Below, one piece after another: positions 14,808 through 22,028 of a stretch of 47,900 nucleotides of DNA. Made by a program: the position numbers and the translations under genes. Numbering within the stretch: position 1 is the stretch's first letter; every line of letters starts with the position of its first letter. This DNA is from a virus: positions 1-47,900 of the IMG/VR virus record IMGVR_UViG_3300037349_000216. One strand, 5' to 3'. The notes below the pieces were generated by a model, which did not search any database, was not told the origin of the DNA, and saw nothing but the letters and a program-made list of their open reading frames with translations.

Positions 14808-15037
14808 GCGGCTTCTATAGGCCATTTATGAAAAAATCTTCTTTAGGCGGTGGTTTAGTTCTCCAGCGTAGTCCTGGAGAAATGATTTGGATTGCTAACG
14901 GCGAAATAAAGCTTCAAGTCGTTGAGATAGTTGGGCAACGAGTTAGAATCGCAATTAAGTGTAATAAAGACCTGCTGATTCAGCGGGTAGATAAAGAGGG
15001 TGCAATGGAGTACCCAGAAAAGGAAGGGTCAGGATGA
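14804..15037 (+). CDS. csrA: CsrA/RsmA-like RNA-binding regulator
   Basis: A 77-residue protein; ATG 14804 overlaps the helicase stop codon. After a 20-residue N-terminal extension, the sequence aligns by eye with CsrA: LVLQRSPGEMIWI matches the first strands, and VVEIVGQRVRIAIKC then KDLLIQR match beta-3 to beta-5. The two Arg residues that contact GGA-loop RNA in CsrA (after the first strand, and in the last strand) have counterparts here. CsrA dimers bind leader RNAs and block ribosomes or stabilise messages. A phage copy could redirect host carbon metabolism, motility or biofilm genes, or time phage translation. Confidence 0.85.
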   Translation: MSGFYRPFMKKSSLGGGLVLQRSPGEMIWIANGEIKLQVVEIVGQRVRIAIKCNKDLLIQRVDKEGAMEYPEKEGSG

Positions 15038-15525
15038 ATCAAGAAGCTCAAGCGGGCGAAGTTAAGCCCCACATGGATTTTGGGGGGAAAACCCTCAACC
15101 TCGCAGAAATGGAAGCGTTGTTAAAAGAATACAACGTTACCTGGGATGAATACGAGGCGGCTAAAGAAATTTCAAGTAATGCTTACGAGAAATTTGCTGA
15201 AGTCGAATCCCGAATCATGAAGGCTTTGGGCGACGCTCAAAAAACTTCATACAAAGGAGAAGAGGGTACCGTTACGGTATCCGTTACTCCAACGGTTAAA
15301 GTTCCGGAGAATCTAGACGAGAAGAAAAAACTTTTTGCCTACATTCAGAAAAGAAGTAAAGAGATGTTTCTGGGACTCGTCTCAATTAATAGTGCAACCC
15401 TTAACAAATGGTATAACGAAACAAGAGAAGCTGCGGGCGATCCTCCAGGGTTTTCTATTCCTGGGATTATGGCCGGAGCTGATCGAGTAAAACTGCTGTA
15501 TAAAGCAGCAAAGAAAGGAAAATAA
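15034..15525 (+). CDS. Hypothetical replication-module protein
   Basis: A 163-residue protein starting within the csrA stop (ATGA). The N-terminal half is a helical region (LLKEYNVTWDEYEAAKEI), followed by a beta segment with a repetitive TVTVSVTPTVKV, and a C-terminal helical part ending in Lys. It sits directly before an SSB-like gene. No known family recognised. Confidence 0.65.
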   Translation: MNQEAQAGEVKPHMDFGGKTLNLAEMEALLKEYNVTWDEYEAAKEISSNAYEKFAEVESRIMKALGDAQKTSYKGEEGTVTVSVTPTVKVPENLDEKKKLFAYIQKRSKEMFLGLVSINSATLNKWYNETREAAGDPPGFSIPGIMAGADRVKLLYKAAKKGK

Positions 15526-15526
15526 C

Positions 15527-16342
15527 ATGGCCAGTACACAAACAAGGGGGAAAGAAGTGAAGACCACCAACAAGGCAATCGTTGCAAAGGGAGCGGCAAA
15601 TATAGCGACAAAAATCGCTGATATGTCAACCTTTGATGCGCCCATCATCACACAACGCGAGCGAATTATTCCGCGTATTGTTCCAATGCAAGGTTTAAGT
15701 AAAGCTGTTGCCGCAGGTGACGCTAAGTTTGGTGAGTTCCGCGACTCCGCTACAGGTGAGCTTTTGGGAGATATCAATAATCCCGTAACAGTTCTGCCTT
15801 TGGTTTGCTTTAAACAATATTTAGTTAAGAAGCTTGAGAAGGGCGGAACCTTTAAGTTTGTAAAGATTATTCCGAACGTAGAGGAACTTCCCTATGAGCA
15901 AAAAACTAAAGAAGGTGAATTCAAAAATGAAGCTATGCTTACCTTTTTGGTTCTATTGCAAAAGCAACTTAAGGAAAGAGATCCTGTGCCATACGCCGTT
16001 AGCTTTAAAAGCTCAAGCTTTGGCGGAGGAAAGAAGCTCATAGATCAGATGTATATTAGAAATGCTCCTCGCGGCGAAGAAGTTAAGCCTGAAGACGCAT
16101 GGAAGTTTTGCCCGCTCTCTATGGTTATGGATATCACTGGAGCTAAGAAGACCAATGATAAGGGCACATTCATTGTTATGGATGTGAAGCAAAAAAGGGC
16201 GGCCACTGAGAAAGAAGTTTACTTAGCTTACAACACTCTCCAATTGTACCGCGATAAATCGGTCAAGGTTGACAACGCTGTATTTAACGAAGAAGCGGAA
16301 GCACCTGAGAGAGAAGTTAGCGAAGACGAAGACGAGTTTTAA
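15527..16342 (+). CDS. Probable single-stranded-DNA-binding protein
   Basis: A 271-residue protein with a basic N-terminus, a globular middle (residues about 45-235) and a strongly acidic tail ending EVSEDEDEF. An acidic tail with a terminal Phe is a hallmark of SSBs, where it recruits partner enzymes. The position between helicase, exonuclease and polymerase supports this role. The core was not matched to an OB-fold motif, so the call rests on tail and context. Confidence 0.6.
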   Translation: MASTQTRGKEVKTTNKAIVAKGAANIATKIADMSTFDAPIITQRERIIPRIVPMQGLSKAVAAGDAKFGEFRDSATGELLGDINNPVTVLPLVCFKQYLVKKLEKGGTFKFVKIIPNVEELPYEQKTKEGEFKNEAMLTFLVLLQKQLKERDPVPYAVSFKSSSFGGGKKLIDQMYIRNAPRGEEVKPEDAWKFCPLSMVMDITGAKKTNDKGTFIVMDVKQKRAATEKEVYLAYNTLQLYRDKSVKVDNAVFNEEAEAPEREVSEDEDEF

Positions 16343-16347
16343 CACCT

Positions 16348-16421
16348 AGGGCCTCAATGCGTGAATGAATGAAGTGCCGTATGGCGCTCTTTCGCCAGTA
16401 ATAGCAACGAGGCCCTTATTT
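16348..16421 (+). terminator. Structured intergenic RNA, likely terminator or attenuator
   Basis: Outer stem AGGGCCTC (16348-16355) / GAGGCCCT (16409-16416) encloses an inner stem TGGCG / CGCCA (16382-16397) with a CTCTTT loop. TATTTTTAA follows, as after an intrinsic terminator. The large loop makes this unusual. It could attenuate transcription between the SSB-like gene and the next, or form a folded regulatory RNA. Confidence 0.5.
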
Positions 16422-16437
16422 TTAACGGAGGAATTTT

Positions 16438-16737
16438 ATGAATGAAAATCAGAGCAAGGTTTCAGCCCTGGCGCAACCAAAGGCCCCTAATCCTGCCGAC
16501 AGATTAGAGGAAGTGATGCGCACTCTTCAACAAACAAGAGAATTGGGCAACATTAAGAATCACATGATGGCTTTACAAGAATTACATAAGCAAATCGACT
16601 CGACTCAGAATTTTATTTTGCAGAGCTATGACAAGCATCAAGGAATAAGACAGGAAGATCTTAAACATCTACACGCGCTTAGAGAAGGTTATCTAGACTC
16701 TATGGCGCGCTACTATCAGGAGCTAAATAAAAAATGA
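16438..16737 (+). CDS. Helical hypothetical protein
   Basis: A 99-residue protein with an ACGGAGGAA ribosome site. After a Pro/Ala-rich start, nearly the whole chain is charged helix (RLEEVMRTLQQTRE, then LREGYLDSMARYYQEL), likely a small helical bundle or coiled coil. It is coupled by four bases to the exonuclease gene. Function unknown; possibly an exonuclease accessory. Confidence 0.65.
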   Translation: MNENQSKVSALAQPKAPNPADRLEEVMRTLQQTRELGNIKNHMMALQELHKQIDSTQNFILQSYDKHQGIRQEDLKHLHALREGYLDSMARYYQELNKK

Positions 16738-17468
16738 TCGTATTAGGATTCGATACGGAGACTACAGGTCTTGATGTTAAGGAAGACTTCGTCATTCAGA
16801 TCGGCGCAGTGCTTTGGGATACAGAGGCAAAAACAAAGCACGCTAAAATGAAGATGGACCGTTTAATTAAAGGTGCTCATATTAAATCTATGAAGCCCGA
16901 CGCCATCGCAAGCCACGGTATTAGCCTCGAAGATCTAAAAAAATACGGCGTTCCTTTTGAGATTGCCTACGTTGAATTTATGGCTATGGCAAGAGAAGCC
17001 GATTATATAGTGGCTCACAATGCTCCTTATGATCGTGAGATTTTTAACAATAACTGTTTATTTCTAGGGGTAGAACCCATCAACAAAGGGTGGATTGATA
17101 CGAGTACGGATATCGAATTTCCAACTCATGTTACCACTAGGAAATTGGGTTATCTTGCTACTGAGCACGGCTTTATCAATCCGTTCCCTCACGATGCTGC
17201 CAGCGACGTATTAACAATGTTAAGCATTGCTCAAAAATACGATTGGAAGCATACCTTAAAGTATGCAAAAGCGCCTAATATCACCATTAAGGCTGAAACT
17301 AATTTTGCACAAAAAGAGCTTGCAAAAAAGCAGAATTACAGGTGGGATGGAGCTGCAAAAGAATGGACGAAGACCATTAAAGATTTTCAATTAGAAGAAA
17401 CAAAGAAAGCGGCCTCCGAAGCAGGTTTTAAAATAACGATTCTTAAAAAGGAGAGCCAAAATGTCTAG
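16734..17468 (+). CDS. DnaQ-like 3'-5' exonuclease
   Basis: A 244-residue protein with the three exonuclease motifs: FDTETTGL (Exo I, about 6-13), AHNAPYDREIF (Exo II, about 97) and HDAASDVLTML (Exo III, about 157), i.e. a DEDDh enzyme. A C-terminal extension with KELAKKQNYRWDGAAKEW resembles the small domain often fused to such phage exonucleases. It may proofread or trim DNA ends alongside the polymerase. Confidence 0.9.
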   Translation: MIVLGFDTETTGLDVKEDFVIQIGAVLWDTEAKTKHAKMKMDRLIKGAHIKSMKPDAIASHGISLEDLKKYGVPFEIAYVEFMAMAREADYIVAHNAPYDREIFNNNCLFLGVEPINKGWIDTSTDIEFPTHVTTRKLGYLATEHGFINPFPHDAASDVLTMLSIAQKYDWKHTLKYAKAPNITIKAETNFAQKELAKKQNYRWDGAAKEWTKTIKDFQLEETKKAASEAGFKITILKKESQNV

Positions 17469-17733
17469 AGGTTTAACAGCACTCGACAAGTGTCGAAAAG
17501 AAGTTAGGTCAAAAGTTTTGTACGCCAGGGTGAGGCCGTCTCGCTTGGCATGGGTTCACAATCAAATGAAGGCAACCGGACACAAAAGTAAGTCTGAGTT
17601 TGTCGACCAGCTTGTGAGCTTACTTATGGATCTATACGGGTCCAAGAAAGCAAAGAGTGATAGTCACACGAAAAAACTTTCTAAGCGTAATAAGAAAGCT
17701 AAAAAAGCCAGGTCAGTACGGGCTCGACACTGA
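17461..17733 (+). CDS. RHH-like basic DNA-binding protein
   Basis: A 90-residue protein coupled to the exonuclease gene. Residues about 21-57 (YARVRPSRLAWVHNQM, then HKSKSEFVDQLVSLLMD) follow the strand-helix-helix order of ribbon-helix-helix proteins. A very basic tail of about 25 residues follows. The last 77 bases also encode the start of the DNA polymerase in another frame. Confidence 0.55.
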   Translation: MSRGLTALDKCRKEVRSKVLYARVRPSRLAWVHNQMKATGHKSKSEFVDQLVSLLMDLYGSKKAKSDSHTKKLSKRNKKAKKARSVRARH

Positions 17734-19555
17734 GACCACTGGCCTTCGACAGACAGATAGGCTTTTTTCTATAATATTTTCTGACGACGATGGTGGGTAT
17801 TATTTTAATTTTAATTCGTCTATAGATCATGAAGGGGGCATTGCCCCCTACGATCAAACACTTCCTCTTGAGTGGCTTGAAAAGCTTAGTCCTATACTAG
17901 AAAACAAAGGCTCATTATTCTTTCTCAGTAACGCCAAGTTTGATTTAGGGATGCTTGCTAAGGAAGGTCTGAGCGTCATGGCTCTGATACATGACACGGA
18001 AGTGATCGAAAGAGTCCTTAAAAATAATCGCATGAAATACGGCCTTGCCTCTATTGCACCTAACTATGGATTTAAAAAAGACGAGAGCGTTGACGAGTAC
18101 ATTACAAAACACAAACTGTATACAGAAGTCTCTATCCCAGGAAAAGACAAGAGAGTAAAAAACAAACATTTTGATAGGGTACCTTTAGGCATAATTGCCC
18201 CTTACGGTATCGTGGATGCGGTTATAGTTCGTGCTATAGGAATGGCTCAACGTGAAACTTTAAAATTTCATGATATGGCAGCGCCTAGCTACCAACCCCC
18301 GCAAATCCCCCTGGTGAAAAACGAATACAAATTAACTAAGGCTTGTTTTAGAATTGAAAAGGCAGGAATTCATATTGATCGAGTTTATACCCAAAAGGCT
18401 CTTAACTATTGTCTTAAGGAGCAACGTGCAAAAGAAAAATTGTTTGAAAAAGAAACAGGAGTCGAGTTTGAAGACTCAGCGAGCACAATTGCTGAGGTTT
18501 TTTCAAAGAACGGCGTGGAACTTCCGAAAACTAAAACGGGAAAACCCTGTACTGCTAAAGGGGTGCTCGATGCACTTGAAAATCCAATCGCCGATAGGAT
18601 TCGGGAAATCAGGGGATTACAAAAACTGGCCTCCACATATTATTCCTCATTTCTCTACCACGCCGATAAAGAAGATCTAATACATGCCAACATGCGCCAG
18701 GGGGGGACTGAAACTTTACGCTTCTCTTACTCCGATCCTAACCTTCAGAATCTTCCAAAGGAAGACGATGAAGATGACAGGCTAAAGCCTTACATTGTGC
18801 GACGCTGTTTTACCCCTCTTGATTCTGATTGGTGCTTCGTACCTATCGACTTTAAGCAACAAGAATATAGAGTCATGGCCGACTATGCAGGTGAGACAGA
18901 ACTAATCAAAGCCATAATGAATGGCGAGGATGTTCACGAAGCTACGGCCAGAATGCTGGGAATCTCCAGGCAATACGCTAAGACGCTCAATTTCGGGCTC
19001 CTTTACGGCATGGGGGCTGGGAAGCTGGCGTATGCCCTAAAGATCTCGCTATCGGACGCCCATAAACTTAAAAACGCATATTTTGAGCGACTTCCAATGG
19101 TCAAGAGATTTGTTCGTCGAGTAATGGATCAGGGAATAGAAAAAGGCTACGTCTTTAATTGGAACGGCTTCAAATCTCATATTTCAAGCTCGGAGTTCGC
19201 CTATATTCTCCCAAATCACATCGTGCAAGGGAGTTGTGCTCAAGTTATCAGAGTCGCCATGGTTGAAATTGACGATGCTTTACGAAAATATAAACTAAGG
19301 TCTAGGGTAGTGCTTCAGGTCCATGATGAGCTTCTCTTTCAAATGCATCACACAGAATTCGATAAAATTCCTTTATTTAAGAAAATAATGGAGAATGTGT
19401 ATAGACCTAGAAACGGTATGATTTTAGAATGCAGTGTGGATCATTCTTGGAAGTCATTCGCTAAATTTGATATGAAAAAAGGGATACCGGATGTCAAAGA
19501 AGCCAGAAACCTTATTCAAGGAAAGAATACGCCCGCTATTAGAAGCCCTGCCTAA
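17657..19555 (+). CDS. DNA polymerase, family A
   Basis: A 632-residue replicative polymerase. The N-terminal 3'-5' exonuclease domain begins with GLDTETTGL (22-30). The polymerase domain has SDPNLQNLP, motif A PIDFKQQEYR (near 397), motif B RQYAKTLNFGLLYGMG (near 437-452) and motif C VHDELLFQ (near 555). No 5'-nuclease domain is present. The start is GTG 17657 inside the preceding gene with a weak ribosome site, so expression may depend on coupling. The 3' end overlaps the VRR-NUC gene by 65 bases. Confidence 0.95.
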   Translation: MIVTRKNFLSVIRKLKKPGQYGLDTETTGLRQTDRLFSIIFSDDDGGYYFNFNSSIDHEGGIAPYDQTLPLEWLEKLSPILENKGSLFFLSNAKFDLGMLAKEGLSVMALIHDTEVIERVLKNNRMKYGLASIAPNYGFKKDESVDEYITKHKLYTEVSIPGKDKRVKNKHFDRVPLGIIAPYGIVDAVIVRAIGMAQRETLKFHDMAAPSYQPPQIPLVKNEYKLTKACFRIEKAGIHIDRVYTQKALNYCLKEQRAKEKLFEKETGVEFEDSASTIAEVFSKNGVELPKTKTGKPCTAKGVLDALENPIADRIREIRGLQKLASTYYSSFLYHADKEDLIHANMRQGGTETLRFSYSDPNLQNLPKEDDEDDRLKPYIVRRCFTPLDSDWCFVPIDFKQQEYRVMADYAGETELIKAIMNGEDVHEATARMLGISRQYAKTLNFGLLYGMGAGKLAYALKISLSDAHKLKNAYFERLPMVKRFVRRVMDQGIEKGYVFNWNGFKSHISSSEFAYILPNHIVQGSCAQVIRVAMVEIDDALRKYKLRSRVVLQVHDELLFQMHHTEFDKIPLFKKIMENVYRPRNGMILECSVDHSWKSFAKFDMKKGIPDVKEARNLIQGKNTPAIRSPA

Positions 19556-19841
19556 TTCTTATTGGATCAAAATTCAGCAAACAACTATCAGAGGAGTGCC
19601 AGATTTTTTAGGTTGTATCAACGGGCATTTCGTAGCTTTGGAACTTAAAGCCTCAGAAAATGACGACGCCACGGATCTTCAAGCTTGGGTATTAAAGAAA
19701 ATTATAAATAGTGGTGGGATTGGTATAGTGGTTCATCCTAAAGTTTGGGACACGGTTTATTTTACTTTATTGAAAATTGCGAAGGGAAGAGCATCGTATA
19801 AACCAACGGTGCGCTTCCCTCCACAAAGAAACGATAGTTAG
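19491..19841 (+). CDS. VRR-NUC (PD-(D/E)XK) nuclease
   Basis: A 116-residue protein with the compact VRR-NUC core: an N-terminal Glu helix (ETLFKERIRPLLEAL), GVPDFLGCINGHFVALELKAS carrying the D-x(n)-E-x-K metal site, and a later helix. ATG 19491 follows AAGGG at good spacing, inside the polymerase gene. Stand-alone VRR-NUC proteins act as structure-specific (Holliday-type) nucleases in phages. Its stop overlaps that of the convergent next gene by four bases. Confidence 0.88.
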   Translation: MSKKPETLFKERIRPLLEALPNSYWIKIQQTTIRGVPDFLGCINGHFVALELKASENDDATDLQAWVLKKIINSGGIGIVVHPKVWDTVYFTLLKIAKGRASYKPTVRFPPQRNDS

Positions 19842-20230
19842 ATAGGGACGGCAGCTTCGCAAAGCGAGGTTAAAGTGGTAGCTAAGCCCGCTGTTGAAGC
19901 CCCTGGAGCACAGCCCCAGCTTGCAGGAACTTTGTTTGATAGAAGACCGATTGCGGCTCCTACAGCTAAAGGACAAACAAGATCACCCACAGGGCCTTGA
20001 AGTGGCGATGCTGTAAGAGCTTTTGCTGCTGTAGAAGTAGAGCAAAGGTTTGCTTTACTAAGAGCGCCTAAAATATCGCTTTTGATTTGGGCTGTATTTG
20101 TGCAAGAAAGAGCACTTGCAACACCGCCAGCTAATGCGCCAGCTACGGATGACTCCACCGAGCAAACAACAGGTGAGATCGTACTACACGCGAACGTAAA
20201 AAATAGACAAAGAGTTAAAAAATGTTTCAT
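19838..20230 (-). CDS. Exported Ala-rich protein, possible lipoprotein
   Basis: A 130-residue protein, last gene of the late operon, with an N-terminal signal sequence (FLTLCLFFTFAC). The Cys at about 15 is a weak lipobox match (TFAC); cleavage by the ordinary signal peptidase is the alternative. The mature part is small-residue-rich with hydrophobic stretches (LAVGAAIGLLSN) and several Cys. Adjacency to endolysin and holin candidates suggests a lysis or outer-membrane role, but it lacks an obvious o-spanin pattern. Confidence 0.6.
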   Translation of the reverse strand: MKHFLTLCLFFTFACSTISPVVCSVESSVAGALAGGVASALSCTNTAQIKSDILGALSKANLCSTSTAAKALTASPLQGPVGDLVCPLAVGAAIGLLSNKVPASWGCAPGASTAGLATTLTSLCEAAVPI

Positions 20231-20242
20231 AACATTTCTCCT

Positions 20243-20683
20243 TTATGGTCCTTCGCTGGTCGATCCAACGAGAGGCGCGGTTACACTAAACACACCAGTA
20301 AAATCCTGCTGTGATACGTTTTCAGATTCATCGGTCCAGGTCATTGAGAAGCCTAAACCCACATTGTTTACAGCCATAGCCCCAGTATTAGCAGACGTTA
20401 AACTAAACTGAAAACCAATGTCTCCGTCCAATGTGGCACTTGCTATCGGTATTACTTGAGAAAGCGAGAGCTTCTTTGTAATACTTGCCTGAGCAATCAT
20501 GCTGAATATTTCTAGCACAATCTCAGAGGCGGAAGGAAAAACAAACGGAGATCCGTCGTCATTAAAAAGAAAACACTGAAACGTCTTTGTTTCCCCCTGC
20601 TGAAATGGTATCGCCCCTTGAGGGTTGTTGACGGAATTTACCGCAACCCCTTTTTCATCCTTAACGACGTAATTTAAATCCAT
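20243..20683 (-). CDS. Beta-rich protein, possible baseplate or receptor-binding accessory
   Basis: A 146-residue protein starting at ATG 20683 with an AGAGGGGGAAG ribosome site; an upstream ATG at 20737 lacks this. The alternating beta-strand pattern (MDLNYVVKDEKGVAV, then FQCFLFNDDGSPFVFPSASE) resembles Ig-like or BppU-type domains of siphophage baseplates. No signal peptide. It overlaps the holin-like gene by 23 bases. Position after the fibres and within the lysis block leaves the role open. Confidence 0.55.
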   Translation of the reverse strand: MDLNYVVKDEKGVAVNSVNNPQGAIPFQQGETKTFQCFLFNDDGSPFVFPSASEIVLEIFSMIAQASITKKLSLSQVIPIASATLDGDIGFQFSLTSANTGAMAVNNVGLGFSMTWTDESENVSQQDFTGVFSVTAPLVGSTSEGP

Positions 20684-21233
20684 TCTTCCCCCTCTGAAGC
20701 TTAGCAGCAATTTGCGCACCAAGCTCATGCTGTTCACGTTGCAGAGCTGAAACAGGTTTTCCGCCCTTTAAAAATCCTTCAATCATATTAATAGCCAATT
20801 TGTACGTCCAACCAATCCCAGGCAGAGCCTTCACCGTATCCAGGAGTTGATGTATTATCAGAGCGCCTGCTCCTGCGCTTACATAAGCAAACACACTTGC
20901 CGGAGTGATAGCCTCTGTCTGACCTATTCCTATGATTCCTGCCAACAGACCTAACCCTGGCGCTACCCATGGTTGCCATGGAACCATCCAAGGCTTCGAC
21001 CAAATCAGTGTATTGAAGTAAGTCACTTTCATCGAGGAGATAAGGAGCGTTATGCATCCAGCTACTATTCCAAATTTGGTTAAACCGCCCCACGTTTGAA
21101 TGAACACTAGAACTTGATTTAAAAAATCTTGCGGACTGATTACCGTTTGCGCTAAAGCTGCGCAAGCATAAAATAACAAAAAAACTAAGAACAACACATC
21201 GAAACTCGCTAGCACATTAAGCAGCTTTTTCAT
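20661..21233 (-). CDS. Multi-span membrane protein, holin candidate
   Basis: A 190-residue protein with an N-terminal signal-like hydrophobic segment (LASFDVLFLVFLLFYACAAL), three further hydrophobic stretches (about 49-67, 83-104 and 107-128) and a positively charged tail. It is directly downstream of the endolysin, coupled by ATGA. Its size exceeds most holins (60-150 residues), so it could also be a membrane-bound structural or superinfection-exclusion protein. Confidence 0.5.
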   Translation of the reverse strand: MKKLLNVLASFDVLFLVFLLFYACAALAQTVISPQDFLNQVLVFIQTWGGLTKFGIVAGCITLLISSMKVTYFNTLIWSKPWMVPWQPWVAPGLGLLAGIIGIGQTEAITPASVFAYVSAGAGALIIHQLLDTVKALPGIGWTYKLAINMIEGFLKGGKPVSALQREQHELGAQIAAKLQRGKNGFKLRR

Positions 21234-21802
21234 CTTAAACCCTCCAGGGTAATATATCCTTTTATTGACATAACTCTTAAAAGTGCGGCAGCTCCTACTT
21301 GATTACTGACCGCATCGGGATCAAATTTATTATCAGATACAAACAGCCCCTTCGTATAGAGATTTGTAAAACTCCAAAGATAAGGGCTATTTATTCCACG
21401 CTGTGCATATCCTAAGCCGTTGTAACGTTCCATAAATTCTAACGCTTCCAAAGTAGTCCAGTTTGTGCCTCTGGTCGGAACCCAAAGAGCAGATTTAGAC
21501 AAAGCATCAATAGCGGCATCAGTCCATGAAAACGGAGGTGTTCCAGAAAATGGTCTCCCTTTCGGGACATTTACTGTTCTAGCCGTTAATGGATCTCCAT
21601 TGAGTAAATTCTCTTCGAAATTAAGATCGCACTCCATGCTGTGAATAATTCCTACAATGTACCAAGGAATTTGAGTTGCAGACTCAACAACCACATAATC
21701 ACTTTTGTTAAGCTTTATGTAATAAGCACGGTCTAAAACGTCCGGTATTTTCTCAGGAGTAATTTTCATGCTGTTAAATAAAGCTTTATAGTCGATGCTC
21801 AT
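21230..21802 (-). CDS. Endolysin, lysozyme-family peptidoglycan hydrolase
   Basis: A 190-residue protein from ATG 21802. PWYIVGIIHSMECDLNFEEN carries the likely catalytic Glu, followed by NGDPLTARTVNVPKGRP, a YNGLGYAQRGINSPYLWSF segment and a C-terminal FDPDAVSNQVGAAALLRV. This series fits the COG5526 type of phage lysozyme. The frame is open up to ATG 22021, which would add a membrane segment, but that stretch overlaps the 71-residue gene upstream in another frame. ATG 21802 has AGTGAG at good spacing. If the longer start is used, this would be a signal-anchored endolysin. Confidence 0.85.
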   Translation of the reverse strand: MSIDYKALFNSMKITPEKIPDVLDRAYYIKLNKSDYVVVESATQIPWYIVGIIHSMECDLNFEENLLNGDPLTARTVNVPKGRPFSGTPPFSWTDAAIDALSKSALWVPTRGTNWTTLEALEFMERYNGLGYAQRGINSPYLWSFTNLYTKGLFVSDNKFDPDAVSNQVGAAALLRVMSIKGYITLEGLR

Positions 21803-21812
21803 TTGTATCTGC

Positions 21813-22028
21813 TCACTTTCTTGTTCCTTCAGTTTCAACGGAGTCCCAGCAATTTCCGAGTTCTTCTGAGAGACGATTAAGTGTGCTTTGTAACTCTCCA
21901 ATTGTGCGTTCATGGACTTCAACTCTATCGCTAAGGCGAACAAGCCATACAACAACCACAACGGTAACAATAACAAGATGAAGCGAAATGGCAGTTTTAG
22001 AGCCGATCCTAGACTCTTCATTTTTCAT
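21813..22028 (-). CDS. Small membrane coiled-coil protein (inner-spanin-like)
   Basis: A 71-residue protein overlapping the often-predicted 5' end of the endolysin in another frame. One transmembrane helix (SLHLVIVTVVVVVWLVRL) is followed by a heptad-type coil (DRVEVHERTIGELQSTLNRL, then SEELGN). Codons are GNN-rich and T/A-ending like neighbouring genes, and GGGTAAG precedes ATG 22028. The stop lies 10 bases before endolysin ATG 21802. The N-in, periplasmic-coil topology resembles inner-membrane spanins, but no certain outer partner is seen. Confidence 0.6.
   Translation of the reverse strand: MKNEESRIGSKTAISLHLVIVTVVVVVWLVRLSDRVEVHERTIGELQSTLNRLSEELGNCWDSVETEGTRK

Noticed and set aside
21803-22021. 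Membrane-anchored N-terminal extension of the endolysin
   Set aside because: Not excluded, but the overlapping frame from 22028 has better codon use and ribosome site, and ATG 21802 starts a full-length lysozyme domain.
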